From Caulochytrium protostelioides (lineage: Eukaryota > Chytridiomycota > Caulochytriomycetes > Caulochytriales > Caulochytriaceae), in the NCBI GenBank assembly GCA_003615045.1, contig ML014351.1, forward strand, positions 1 to 23,765: a stretch of DNA of 23,765 nucleotides. The letters run 5' to 3'. This document shows positions 8,745 through 18,573 of the stretch, piece after piece. Below the pieces are notes generated by a model that did not search any database, was not told where the DNA came from, and saw only the letters and a program-made list of their open reading frames with translations. A program made the translations under genes and the position numbers. The number at the start of each line of letters is the position of its first letter. The stretch's first letter is position 1.

Positions 8745-10076
8745 ATGGCCACCGCTCTGCTGCAACGCTTGCCCCGTCCGACGCCCGCGCATCTGCTCCG
8801 AACATCAGCTTCCGCCTTTCTGTGCTTCTGCCCGGCCGCCGCCCGCCTCCGCCGCCCACTTTCCACGTGGACGCCGCTTTCTTCCACCGCGCATCCGACG
8901 GTCACGATGGCGGGCGCCCACGCGCTCTGCATGATTCCCGGCCCCGTCGAGTTCGACGGGGACGTGCTGGCGGCGATGAGCACGCCGGCGACGTCGCACG
9001 TGGCGCCCGCGTTCCTTGAGACCTTCGGCCGTGCGCTCGAGAAGCTCCGCGTCGTGTTTGCGGCGCCGAGCGCGCAGCCCTTCGTGTTTGCCGGCAGCGG
9101 CACGCTCGCGTGGGACGCGACCGCCGCGAACCTACTCGAGCCCGGCGACGCCGTGCTCGTCGTCAACACGGGCATCTTTGCGGACTGGTTCGGCGAGTGC
9201 CTCGGCGTCTATGGCGGTGACGTGACCCAGCTCCGCTCGTCGGGCTTCGGCGACCGCCCCGCGCTCGGCCAGATCGAGGAAGCCCTCGCGGCGAAATCCT
9301 ACAAGATGATTGTCATCACGCAGGTCGATACGTCGTCGGGCGTCCTCAACGACGTCAAGACCATCGCCGCGCTCGTCAGCCGCGTCTCGCCCGACACGCT
9401 GATTGTCGTGGACGGCGTCTGCTCTGTCGGCGGCGAGGCGCTGCAGCAGGAGGCGTGGGGCGTCGACGTGGCGCTGACCGCGAGCCAGAAGGCCCTCGGC
9501 GTGCCGCCCGGCCTCGCGGTGCTGATGGTCAGCCAGCGCGCCCTCAAGCGCGCGCTCGACCGCACCGCCAAGCCGACGGCTTACTTTGTTTCCTTCAAGA
9601 AGTGGCACCCCATTATGCAAAAGTACGAGGCCCGCCAGCCCAGCTACTTTGCAACGCCGCCCGTGCAGCTCATCATGGCGCTGGATACCAGCCTCACCCA
9701 CCTCGTCGCGGCCCAGGCCGACGGCGCGGCGGCCTCGCGCCGCTGGGAGGAGCACGTCGCCGCCAGCGCGACCGTCAAGGACGCGCTCGAGGCCTTCGGG
9801 CTCACGCTCGTGCCCACGCACCGCGACCACGCCGCGCACACCCTGACCGCGGTCTACTACCCGGAGGGCATCGACGGCCCCGCGCTGCTGAAGGCGATCA
9901 GCGAGCGCGGCGTCGTCGTGGCGGGTGGCCTGTTCCCCGGCAAGGCCGGCACCTACTTCCGCATCGGGCACATGAACATCTCTGCCACGCGTCCGGACCT
10001 CCACCACCTCGAGACGACCATCAAGGCCGTCAAGGAAGCGCTCACCTCCCTGGGCTACGCGTTCCCCTCCAAGTGA
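8745..10076 (+). CDS. AGX1: Alanine--glyoxylate aminotransferase (class V, PLP), mitochondrial-type leader
   Basis: The product is 443 residues. It converts alanine and glyoxylate to pyruvate and glycine with pyridoxal phosphate. The core starts at MIPGPVEFDGDVLAAMSTP (63-81) and contains SHVAPAFLETF (84-94), the PLP phosphate-binding GSGTLAWDA (117-125), the cofactor aspartate in VVDGVCSVGGEA (221-232, D223) and the Schiff-base lysine in ALTASQKALGVPPGLA (243-258, K249). The C-terminal domain ends with the family-like YFRIGHMN segment. This agrees with yeast Agx1 and animal AGT. Residues 1-54 precede the conserved core and look like a mitochondrial presequence (Arg, Leu, Ser, Ala; no acidic residue). 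The C-terminus is PSK, not a typical peroxisomal SKL-type signal. A second in-frame ATG at 8907 (Met55) has a strong context and begins just before the catalytic core. The gene is in tandem with eIF2A and convergent with VPS53. Confidence 0.95.
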   Translation: MATALLQRLPRPTPAHLLRTSASAFLCFCPAAARLRRPLSTWTPLSSTAHPTVTMAGAHALCMIPGPVEFDGDVLAAMSTPATSHVAPAFLETFGRALEKLRVVFAAPSAQPFVFAGSGTLAWDATAANLLEPGDAVLVVNTGIFADWFGECLGVYGGDVTQLRSSGFGDRPALGQIEEALAAKSYKMIVITQVDTSSGVLNDVKTIAALVSRVSPDTLIVVDGVCSVGGEALQQEAWGVDVALTASQKALGVPPGLAVLMVSQRALKRALDRTAKPTAYFVSFKKWHPIMQKYEARQPSYFATPPVQLIMALDTSLTHLVAAQADGAAASRRWEEHVAASATVKDALEAFGLTLVPTHRDHAAHTLTAVYYPEGIDGPALLKAISERGVVVAGGLFPGKAGTYFRIGHMNISATRPDLHHLETTIKAVKEALTSLGYAFPSK

Positions 10077-10285
10077 CGTTCCCCTGGAATGGTATCGGAT
10101 CGAAGAGACCACCCCAATGCCGTCCGCAACGTATATCGAGAGCTTCCGACCCTCCAACGGCATCGGATCCGACCGCATGAGAATGACAATGACAATGAGA
10201 AGATATAAATTCAAACAACAGCTACAATCATAAGTTGCAGCCGATACAGAGCGGATGATCACGATCTGACGAGTGACGACACCGA
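10077..10285. other. Short convergent spacer between AGX1 and VPS53
   Basis: Two convergent genes end 209 bases apart here. The spacer is more AT-rich than the genes and includes ATATAAATTCAAAC at about 10203-10216, a possible A/T-rich 3'-end signal for the + strand gene. No canonical AATAAA is seen on the + strand. Confidence 0.45.
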
Positions 10286-12949
10286 TCAGAACCGTTTCGT
10301 GGTGGAGAGCAGCTTCCGACCCCAATCGCTGCCAAACCGACTCGTGGGCCCGCGGTCGCCCTCCCCTTCACGCTCGGGCTCGTTCGCCAACTCGCTCGCG
10401 CCCGTCAATGCCGCCTCGCCGGTCGCGCCGTCGTCTCGGCCGCCCGGCAACCTCGATGTTCCCGTGCGCACCCGGTCCTCACCGGCCTCCGCGCCGGGCT
10501 GCGCCTGCTGCTGGAACAGCTCCAGGCAGTGCTGCTGCTCGCTGCGCCGGAGCCCCTTCAGCTCGAGGATGCGCTGGAAGTCGGCGGCGCTAGGGCGGTC
10601 GGGGAAGAGCAGCCGGTACGTGTCGACGAGCTGCTCAGGCGGCGAGAAGGGCCGCAGCACGACTTTGAGGGTGCCCTCGATCGTGTTCGCGTGGCGCTGC
10701 ACGAGCTTCACGAACGCATTCGGCGGACGGATGTCGCTCGCGGCCGCCGCGGGTTTGCCGTCGGGACCATACGTCGTCATCGTCGTCAGGAACGCGCGCA
10801 GCATGTTCATGTCCAGCAGCAGCTGGCCCGCATTGACGGGCGTGATCGGACGGCACCGGTAGATCGCGGCCAGGTAGCGCGTCAACAAGTCGTCCGCGAA
10901 GCGGTCGCAGAAGCTGCGGAAGTACTTCGTGCCGTGCAGCAGGGGCGCGACGACGGCCATACTCTGCGCCAGGCTCGCGCCGACCTGCGTCACATACGCG
11001 CTCTGGTCGCCGACGACCTCCTGCGACGCCCACGCGTAGCGGGCCATACTCTGCAGGATGGCCTCCAGGGGCGCGCTGACGGCGCTCACGAGCGCCGTGA
11101 ACGCGCTGCCGTTCGCCGTCATCATCGTGTCGCGCTCGGTCTGGAAGCTGATCTGCGCGCCCATCGCCGCATCGAGCTTCGTCTTCATCTTGTCCTCGAG
11201 CTGCTGGATGACCGTCACGCCGTAGTCCGTCGTCATTAGCAGATAGCCGAGCTCGGTCAGCTCGGCCGCCGAGAGCGGTGGCCGCGTGCCGTCGCGCGGC
11301 AAGCGGCTGCGCAGGAAATCGGTATACGCATCGATCGCCCGGCGGAAGACGTCCGAGAGCAACAGCAGCGGCTCGCGTGTGCTCAGCGCCGCACAGTGCA
11401 CGAGCGACTGCCGAATCGTGTAAAACACGTCTGTCGCGCTCGTCAGCACGCCGCCTTCCTCGCAGACCAGCGGCTTGGCCCGACACGTCGCCACCAGCGC
11501 CTGCAGATTCTTTTCCTCCTCGGCCACGTAGTGGTGCAGGTACGGGTCGAACACGGCTGAGATGAGCCGGGTATAGGGCCCCACGGGCACGGGCACCGGC
11601 TCGCCCGCCCCGGTCGCAGCAGGGTCAACGCGCCGTGGCCGCTGACCCTGGCTGTTCGCGAACCGCGTGTTGAGCTTGCCCTCGAAATCGATTGTCTGCT
11701 GCAAGGCTTGCAGCATCGCCTTCACGTCCATCTGCGCATCGTGGGCCTTCAGCACATCCGAGAGGTGCTTCGACGTCTCGCTGCCGAAGCGCTGCACGAT
11801 GAGCTGCGCCATGTTCCAGCTCGTCGGGAACATGTTGGTCTGCTCCTCGTCAAACGCTTTGAGGAACCGCTTCAGCCAGGCGTATCGCTTGCCGACATCG
11901 GCTAAGCCGCCGACGTCGCTGGTCGTACGAAACATCGCAACGTAGTCGCTCATTTGCTCGGTGAGGTACCAGTCGAGAAGCATCTGCTTGCCCTGGCCGT
12001 TCTGGAGCTGCTCCATCACGCGGCAGCTCTCATTGAGGGACGCCATACGGTGGCGCACCGAGCCGCCTTGAAAGGTAATTCTGAAATCCTGCAGGATCTG
12101 ATCGCGCAGCGCGCTCTGCAGATTGGCGACGGTCGAGCACAGCGCCGACAATTGCGGAATCGCACGCATGCTCTGGAAGGGCACGATCTCGGTAAGCACG
12201 CGGCGCAGGACGTCGGAGGTCTCGAGGTACTGCCGATTCGCTGCGAGTCGTTCGCACCGCTGGATGCCGCTCACGAGGAACTGCAGCTTTTTGAGCAGAT
12301 CCAGCGTCGACGAGAGATTCGACTTGATCGCGTCGAGCCGCTTGATATCCTGTGTCAGCTCCGTCACCGTCTTTTGGCTCTGGTCGACCTTGGTCTTGAT
12401 GGTGCTCAGCTCGTCGACCAGCGCCGTGAGCCCATGGCTGACGGCCTGCACCGGCGTCATGATGACCGCCACGGGCGCTGCAGCTGCGGCTGCCGTCGCG
12501 GCCGCCGCCTCATGGCCGAGGGTCGCGCCCGTCGAGGCGCCCGTGGCCCCTGCCGCTGCCGACGGCAGGGTGACGGTGACGGTCGCCTGCTGACGCATCA
12601 AGTCGCGGCTCTGCCGCTCGACCTCGGCGATCCGGCGGCATACATGCGCGGCCATCGGCGCCGTGCGGCGGATCGCCGCCGCGTCCTCGAAGATCCGGTT
12701 CAGCGCGTCCACGAGCACAAAGCCGCGGTCGTAGTCGAAGGGCTCTTCATCGAGCAGGACCGTGTGGAGCGCACCGTCGAGCGCCGCCGGGCACGGCAGC
12801 CGCGCGAGCCAGACCGGGTCGCCTGCGGGACCGTCGCCGCCGCCGCCCATGCCGCCGCGCGCAGGACTGCCGCCCGCACTGCCGAGCCCATCGACGTCGC
12901 TCATCCGCGAGAGCTGCGCCACCATCGGCGGATGCGGCGCGGCCGTCAT
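10286..12949 (-). CDS. VPS53: Vps53, subunit of the GARP/EARP tethering complex
   Basis: The product is 887 residues in one exon. Vps53 is a rod-shaped subunit of GARP (with Vps51, Vps52 and Vps54), which tethers endosome-derived vesicles at the trans-Golgi network. The N-terminal Vps53 region is recognisable: a short FVLVDALNRIFED stretch (77-89), a coiled coil at about 173-235 (TKVDQSQKTVTELTQDIKRL at 185-204), LETSDVLRRVLTEIV (242-256) and MFPTSWNMAQLIVQRF (373-388). The middle contains ELGYLLMTTDYGVTVIQQLE (566-585). The C-terminus carries NTIEGTLKVVLRPFSPPEQL (755-774), then FQRILELKGLRRSEQQHCLE (791-810), which matches the conserved Vps53 ending. A disordered Arg/Glu/Gly tail of about 70 residues follows. 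An Ala-rich insert covers 130-165. Met16 (MSDVDGLG) is an alternative start. The other GARP subunits are not in the window. Confidence 0.93.
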   Translation of the reverse strand: MTAAPHPPMVAQLSRMSDVDGLGSAGGSPARGGMGGGGDGPAGDPVWLARLPCPAALDGALHTVLLDEEPFDYDRGFVLVDALNRIFEDAAAIRRTAPMAAHVCRRIAEVERQSRDLMRQQATVTVTLPSAAAGATGASTGATLGHEAAAATAAAAAAPVAVIMTPVQAVSHGLTALVDELSTIKTKVDQSQKTVTELTQDIKRLDAIKSNLSSTLDLLKKLQFLVSGIQRCERLAANRQYLETSDVLRRVLTEIVPFQSMRAIPQLSALCSTVANLQSALRDQILQDFRITFQGGSVRHRMASLNESCRVMEQLQNGQGKQMLLDWYLTEQMSDYVAMFRTTSDVGGLADVGKRYAWLKRFLKAFDEEQTNMFPTSWNMAQLIVQRFGSETSKHLSDVLKAHDAQMDVKAMLQALQQTIDFEGKLNTRFANSQGQRPRRVDPAATGAGEPVPVPVGPYTRLISAVFDPYLHHYVAEEEKNLQALVATCRAKPLVCEEGGVLTSATDVFYTIRQSLVHCAALSTREPLLLLSDVFRRAIDAYTDFLRSRLPRDGTRPPLSAAELTELGYLLMTTDYGVTVIQQLEDKMKTKLDAAMGAQISFQTERDTMMTANGSAFTALVSAVSAPLEAILQSMARYAWASQEVVGDQSAYVTQVGASLAQSMAVVAPLLHGTKYFRSFCDRFADDLLTRYLAAIYRCRPITPVNAGQLLLDMNMLRAFLTTMTTYGPDGKPAAAASDIRPPNAFVKLVQRHANTIEGTLKVVLRPFSPPEQLVDTYRLLFPDRPSAADFQRILELKGLRRSEQQHCLELFQQQAQPGAEAGEDRVRTGTSRLPGGRDDGATGEAALTGASELANEPEREGEGDRGPTSRFGSDWGRKLLSTTKRF

Positions 12950-15679
12950 GGCGCGGTGCAGACGATGCGCACTGTTGTAATCAGATCACGGAGACCGGAG
13001 ACGAAATGCCAGATACTAAATGCCGGAGACCGGATGAGAGAGACCGGCGTTGGCAGCGGCAATAGCGGTGGCGGTAGCGTCGGCGGTGGTAATGGCGAAT
13101 GGTGATGGCAGACAGGAATGGCAGACGATCGTCGACGATGGCAGCATGGGCAGATCCGAAGGGGCGGTACGCGTCCTCGGAGGATGCCTGGTCAGCAAGG
13201 AGCCTACCGCAAGGTATGGCCGGCAGGATGGCCACGTGGGGGAAACACAATCACCGCGGCGGGACATCGTCGACGAAAGCGCGGGCAGCCGACTTCAGCA
13301 TGGCAGAGCAGTCGCAACGTTTTCGCCAGCCGCCCATCGGGCGAGCCGGTGATCACTAGAGCTGATCACCGCCGGGACACCGTCCCCGGTGTCCGGTGGG
13401 TGGCGGGCGCCCGTGTCCCGCCGAGCGACCCAGCGGTCGCAATCCGGCTGCGCCACACCGCCGCCCCCGTGGCCTCGCACCGTGCCGGCCTCTCACGTGG
13501 CGTGCGGACAAGGGATCGGCAGCAACGTCGACTCCGCCGCAACGCGTGGGATGATGAAGGATCGACGTCGATCCAAGTCACGAGAGGCGCATGGGTTTCC
13601 AGTTTCTTGAACTCGATGATGAAAACCCTTGCTTGTCTGCAATGTCAATAATCAGCGCTGAGGGATCCAGGGCTCCCATCGTAGTGAATCAAGCGGCGAT
13701 CGGTGCTGCTGGACGATTGCTGAGGAAGTGAGAACCGAATGGTCTGGCCAGCAGTCGCAAGCAGCGGACACGCGGTTCGCTGCTAGAACGGCATCTCGTA
13801 TGTAAGATGAGCTATGGCTCTGATTTCGGGAAGGAACGATGGGACCGTCGATTGAGTAGTGCGAAGGCTACCATTGCATTAACGATGACGGGATGACGGT
13901 TTCGAACTTTACCTCGTCGAAGGTGATCACGTCCACAGACCTTCCGCACTGGGCCGAAAACAAATTGTCCCTAAAGATGTCCCTAATTCGGTTCTATTAA
14001 CGGTAGCGATTAGTGCTGTTTCACAATGGATCGACATGCTTTTTTGGAATATGGATCGACTTAGGCCTTAACGAGCAGCATCAGATCGCAACGAGCAGAT
14101 CTAATACGTATATAGATGTCGCCAATCGTATTACTCTCTGCATACAGGCCTATTCATCTCCCCCGTATGTTCCATCCGTCGATCGACAGAAAATCCTTCA
14201 TCTCATCCCTCACACCGATCTTTGATGACGATGAGTGAGTGTTTATTGACTATACCGATTGATGTCTTTGTTTGAGGGATTGTAAGCCTTCCGCCTTCTT
14301 TCCGGCGTTTGTCGCCTTCGCATCTGCGTTTGGGCCTTCGCGGATTCCATACGCCGACGTGCCTCAAAGCCATGAACGGGTGAAACGGTGGCTTTGCATT
14401 CCGATAGAAAGGCCGACCATCAAAGACCGGGGGTGGCGGCGTCTCTGTCTCCGTCTCCGCCATGCATCTCAAAAAAAAAACTATGCGCTAGCGCGATGGA
14501 ACGCAGCGCGTTCCGCGAGATGCTCCGTGCCGCCCAGGATCCCATGCCGCATACGGTTGGGCCTCTACCTGGCGCCTTCGCTGGATCTCGGTACATTGGA
14601 TCGGAGTCTATTACGCTTGCCCGAGTTCGTTGCCCGACAAGATCCTAAGAACGCGGACACAGGCAGCCTGCGCCGCGGCGGCGGTGGGCGGGGGCGGCGT
14701 CGGGCATCAGGCGAGCCCCTCCGAGGGCACCTGCGACGACGTGCCGCGGCGCGGCGCGAGAGCCGATGTCACGGCCGCGTGGGGCGGCGGCGGGCTTGTT
14801 CGCTGGCCGCGCCCTCGCACCGCCGCCCCCGGCCGCCGAAGGGCGGCGTTGGTTCTCCGTCGGCGGCGCGGCAGGATCGGCATGACACCGACCTCCGCCG
14901 CTCGCGGGTGCCGCCGGCCGGCACCGCCCGCATCCAAACATGAGACAATGCGGCAGAGACGCCGACACGGACGGCTGCGCGCTCGCGGCCTTCGTCGCTC
15001 TACCCGATACCGCGTGCGGCCGAGTCGCCGCCCGTGCCGAGCGTGAGGTGGGCGCGGTGCCATGCTGCGGGACGGAGCCCACCGCGGCTCGATGGTAGTG
15101 TATGGAGGCGAGTGATGTGGGCGCGCTGTGGTCTTGTGGTAGACATCGGGAAGGCGCGGGTTTGAGGATGCGCGGCGAGGCGAAGCGTAGCGCGAAGGGA
15201 CGGCGTGAGGGTGCGCGTGGCGGCCGCCTGCGGCGAGCACGGCCGTTGCGCGGCGGAAAGGGCCCCTGTCGGCCCTCGATGTCCATACCGCTTCCTAGTC
15301 ATGGTCGCCGCCTTGGGAATGGCATTCTCCACACGTCCATGCGGGCAGTCTGAACCGTCTTCGGAATCAGGTATAAGGATGAAACACATCGGTCCCTGCA
15401 GCGGAGGATCCAGCCATCAACAAAAGGCTGCGCGCAGCGCAGATGTGACTCGGTGCGCCTCCCCGACCGCCGTTTACGGCATCACGCCAAGGAACGGAAA
15501 CCGCCACAGCATCGTGCCAAGACCCCCGATCTCATTCGTATTTCCTGGTCAATGACCGCGGCTGCCCACCGGCCAGGGATCCCTACGCCGTGCCTTGCCG
15601 TGCCGTTCGGTCGCCCCGCCGTGGCTATCCCCCGCGCCATCTTTTGCAGCCTGCTCTTCTCGATTTCTTGCCGTAGATC
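12950..15679. other. 2.7 kb gene-poor divergent region with an AT-richer core
   Basis: The region separates divergently transcribed VPS53 and the Frizzled-like gene. I cannot support any complete gene. About 13,600-14,480 is visibly more AT-rich than its surroundings, and about 14,650-15,250 is again very GC-rich. Open frames in the GC-rich part translate to Arg/Pro/Ala-rich sequence without domains. Two short coding-like pieces on the minus strand are listed separately (13868-13993) or under findings. I looked for tRNA A and B boxes and found none convincing. Confidence 0.5.
13868..13993 (-). pseudogene. Possible exon or gene remnant, 41 codons
   Basis: Reading the minus strand from 13993 gives an open frame of 41 codons ending in TAG at 13868-13870. 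It includes RDIFRDNLFSAQCGR and VDVITFDEVKFETVI, which look more protein-like than the rest of this region. There is no ATG near its start. Just upstream on the minus strand is TTAATAG with ACTAAT a few bases before it, which resembles a branch point plus a 3' splice site. The family is not recognised. It may be a degenerate exon, a mobile-element remnant or chance. Confidence 0.25.
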
Positions 15680-17803
15680 ATGGGATTGAGTCGGGCCCGC
15701 TCGGCTCTCTTGTCCATTGCGCTGCTCCTCCCTCTCAGCGCCGCTTCGCGTAAGTTAGGCCCTCCCGACCGTCTTATGCATGCCTCCACATGGCAGCGAT
15801 GGGTGGTCACGACTTCACCATCTCCGCGGCCATCGATCTCACCTCTCACACCATATGCTCCCATGGTGAACGCGATTGACGAATGACGCTTCACTCGATG
15901 GTGCCGTTGTATACTCTTTTCTTCTGCAGAATCATGCATCTCATACCCGGGCACCGCGTGTAGCGGCATCATCAACTACTCCGTCGACGCCACCACAGCA
16001 GCTGTGGCATTAGCTTCTGAATCCCAATGGACGTCGGCGTCCTCGCATTTCATGGCCTTTGAGTCTGCTTTTCCGACCTGTATCACTGCGGTCCGCTACC
16101 ACACATGCGCCACGCTCTGGCCGCCCTGTGCGACATCCGCGACGCCTTGCCCGACCTCCTGCGGCCACGTCCTCGCCCACTGCGGCGTCGAAGCCCCAGG
16201 CGCTCCCTTTGCTGCCCTCAATGTAGCGATCGACGAGGTCGCGCCCGGCACACAGAACTGCGTCTACGACCACTCAGCGGCATCTGATCCGTCCGTCGTT
16301 CTCGGCAGCGACGCGGCGTCAACGACCACCACCACGCGAATACCCGCACCAACAACGACCACGACACTAGCACTAGCGACAACAACGACAACAACGGAGG
16401 TCACGGCGTCTGTATGTGTAGATACAGCTCTCGCGATTGTACGGGCGGCTGCAGCTGCGTCACAGCAAGACCCCGTCTGCCCCTTGCCATTTGTCGCGCG
16501 GCCCGGAATACATGCCGAGCTCGAGCGTTATCGCGACCCCATCAAGCAGCACCGGCTAGCGCCGCCCCTCTGCCTGGGCGTCTGCTGTTTGCCCTGCGAC
16601 GCGCATCCGATCTGGCCCGAGGGCTTCATTAAACGCTATGTCGACATCCAGATCCTGCTGCTAGCCGCATCGGCTCCCTTATGGCTGTTCTGTCTCACGT
16701 TCCAGTTCCATCCGTCCCGGTATAAGTACCCTCAATACTTTCTGACGACCTTCGTCATCGGCCACGTGTTCATGACCCTCAGCGCAATGATCCAGGCCCC
16801 ACGGCGCGGCAACATCTGCTCTCGGACGATTTATACGGCCACAGCGTTCTTTGATGGTGACGTGGCGCCCATCGGGTGGTTTATGGACATGGGATCGATG
16901 TGGTCCGTCGCTATGAACTTACTGTTCCTCGTTCATATGCTCGAGCGGATGACCTTTAACAGCAACCGCTTACAACGCTACATCTTTGCCCCCATCACCG
17001 GCATCACGATCGTCTGTTTCGCGAAAGCCATCGTGTTTACCGCATTGGGTTCGTTCCGACTCAGCCCCAACACGGCAGTCACCTTTGAGATGACCTCGCC
17101 GTACTTTATTGGAAAGATCGTCTCCATGGGGACGACCGTCGTGCTTAGCGTGCTCGCCGCAATCGCTGTCATTGGCTACCTCCTCTTCGTCATCTACCAG
17201 CAGCGCTCGATTTTTCGCTCTCAAACGGAGTTCTGGGAACGCGCGTTGCAGATGATCGGCATCCAGTGGCGAACCTATGTGTGCCTCATGGTGATCGCGC
17301 TTACCTGGTCGTTCAGCCTGGCGGCTCACGTGATCGTCACGCCTTCAATCAAGGCCATGTATCAGCCGCTCCTGCAGGAACCTCACTTCTCCACGTGGGC
17401 CACGTGCCTCTTTCAAGGCCATGCCCGCAGTGACTGCGAAGGCATCATGGCCCTTCGTGGATTTCAGCTGTACCTCGTCATGCTGCCGGGCCTCATCAAC
17501 GGCGTCTTCTCCTGCTTAATGCCGCCTATCCTCCTGCTGCGCAGCAGCAACCGTGCCCTGCTGGAGCGGCTCCCCTACGTCGGCCGCTACCTTCGCTCGA
17601 AACCCGCGCCCCCGGCCGCGCCCGATAGCCTCCACTTCAAAGTCATCTCGGTCGCTTCAATGTGTCACGAGCTATCGCCGCCCGTCCGCATCGCCACCGC
17701 GCTGCACGATGTCTATAACAGCGGCGCCATCACCGCCGGCGTGCCGCGGGCCCACGGCCTGCGAAGCCCCTCCATTTCGCCCGTCTCGGGTCGGTGTCTA
17801 TAG
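15680..17803 (+). CDS. Frizzled/Smoothened-like seven-transmembrane receptor, two exons (15680-15749 and 15930-17803)
   Basis: The spliced product is 647 residues. Exon 1 encodes a signal peptide, MGLSRARSALLSIALLLPLS plus AAS. Exon 2 opens directly into a cysteine-rich domain: CISYPGTACSG (26-36), FPTCITAVRYHTCATLWPPC (71-90), then PCPTSCGHVLAHC (97-109), spaced like a Frizzled CRD. A Thr-rich stalk (about 152-181) is probably O-glycosylated. Seven hydrophobic helices follow at roughly 261-281, 293-313, 338-360, 375-397, 416-446, 472-494 and 535-561. Extracellular cysteines occur before TM1 and between TM6 and TM7. The cytoplasmic tail has about 85 residues and lacks the KTxxxW motif that animal Frizzleds use to bind Dishevelled. 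Family membership rests on the CRD plus seven helices; ligand and signalling partner are unknown. Relatives are known from Dictyostelium (fsl genes) and animals. The gene converges with the channel gene 100 bases away. Confidence 0.8.
15750..15929 (+). other. Spliceosomal intron, 180 bases, phase 1
   Basis: The donor is GTAAGT at 15750-15755. The acceptor is a pyrimidine-rich stretch (CTCTTTTCTTCTGCAG) ending at 15929. Splicing joins C + AA into a Gln codon and puts the signal peptide in frame with the cysteine-rich domain. Unspliced, the exon 1 frame terminates and exon 2 has no ATG before its first cysteines. Confidence 0.88.
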
Positions 17804-17903
17804 CCCACGTCCATGGAAATTTGTTGGATACACAAGGGTAGTCAAACCGGCTGATACACCAGTCGGCCCTTTGAGAGGTTCGGGTGGGTCTCAGAGTGAA
17901 AGG
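17804..17903. other. 100-base convergent spacer
   Basis: The stop codons of the Frizzled-like gene (+) and the channel gene (-) are separated by only this stretch. The 3' untranslated regions of the two transcripts probably overlap. Confidence 0.7.
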
Positions 17904-18518
17904 CTATTGGAACTCGGCGAGGAGGCGCAGCAAGCGGCGGTACTGCTCGGCGTCCCGCATGTGTAGACGCATCTGTAGCACGTCCTGCGACGTGCCCGGG
18001 TCGACGGTATGGAACCATCCGACGACGCGGAGGCCGACTTGGTCAGGATACCCGTCGACCTGCAGCGCCGCTTCACGCGCCACGTGTCCAATCGAGCGGT
18101 ACGGCAGATCGCTCGTGGAGATACCGCTGCCGCGGTACGCAGGCACGACGGCGTTCGGCGATGCCGCGACGTCCCACACATAGGAGCCCGAGGGCCGTCC
18201 CGAGGCGCGCTGGCCGGGGCTGCCCGCCACGTAGCTGGTAGCCGGGCCCATCGCGCCGGGATGCATGGAGGCCAGGAGCGAGCGTGGGGTGCCCGCGGGC
18301 GCGGCGGAGGGTGTCGGCGAAACATGGAACCCGTCGAGCGGCCGCGACGCGCCGTAAGCGCCGCCGCCAGGGTAGATGGGCGGCTGCGTCGTCGGATCGA
18401 CCCGCAGCGATGCGCGCGCCGAAGCGTGTGCCGAAGCGTGCGGCGAGCCGAACGCCGCCGGCCGCGAGCGGACACTGCTAGTAGGACTGCCGCGTAACAG
18501 CTGATGGACGTTACCTCT

Positions 18519-18573
<55 letters not shown>

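Noticed and set aside
5817-8792. A 991-codon open frame on the minus strand across eIF2A
   Set aside because: It is antisense to a clearly conserved eIF2A frame and translates to Arg/Ala/Gly-rich sequence. GC-rich codon use suppresses stops on the opposite strand.
9132-10325. A 397-codon minus-strand open frame across AGX1
   Set aside because: It is an antisense shadow of the conserved aminotransferase with no recognisable domain.
11954-13105. A 383-codon + strand open frame across VPS53
   Set aside because: It overlaps the conserved Vps53 coding strand and has low-complexity Arg/Leu/Asp content typical of antisense frames here.
15120-15180. tRNA-like piece with GTGGTAGAC and GGGTTTGAGG
   Set aside because: The B-box match is poor and no acceptor stem or anticodon arm can be formed convincingly.
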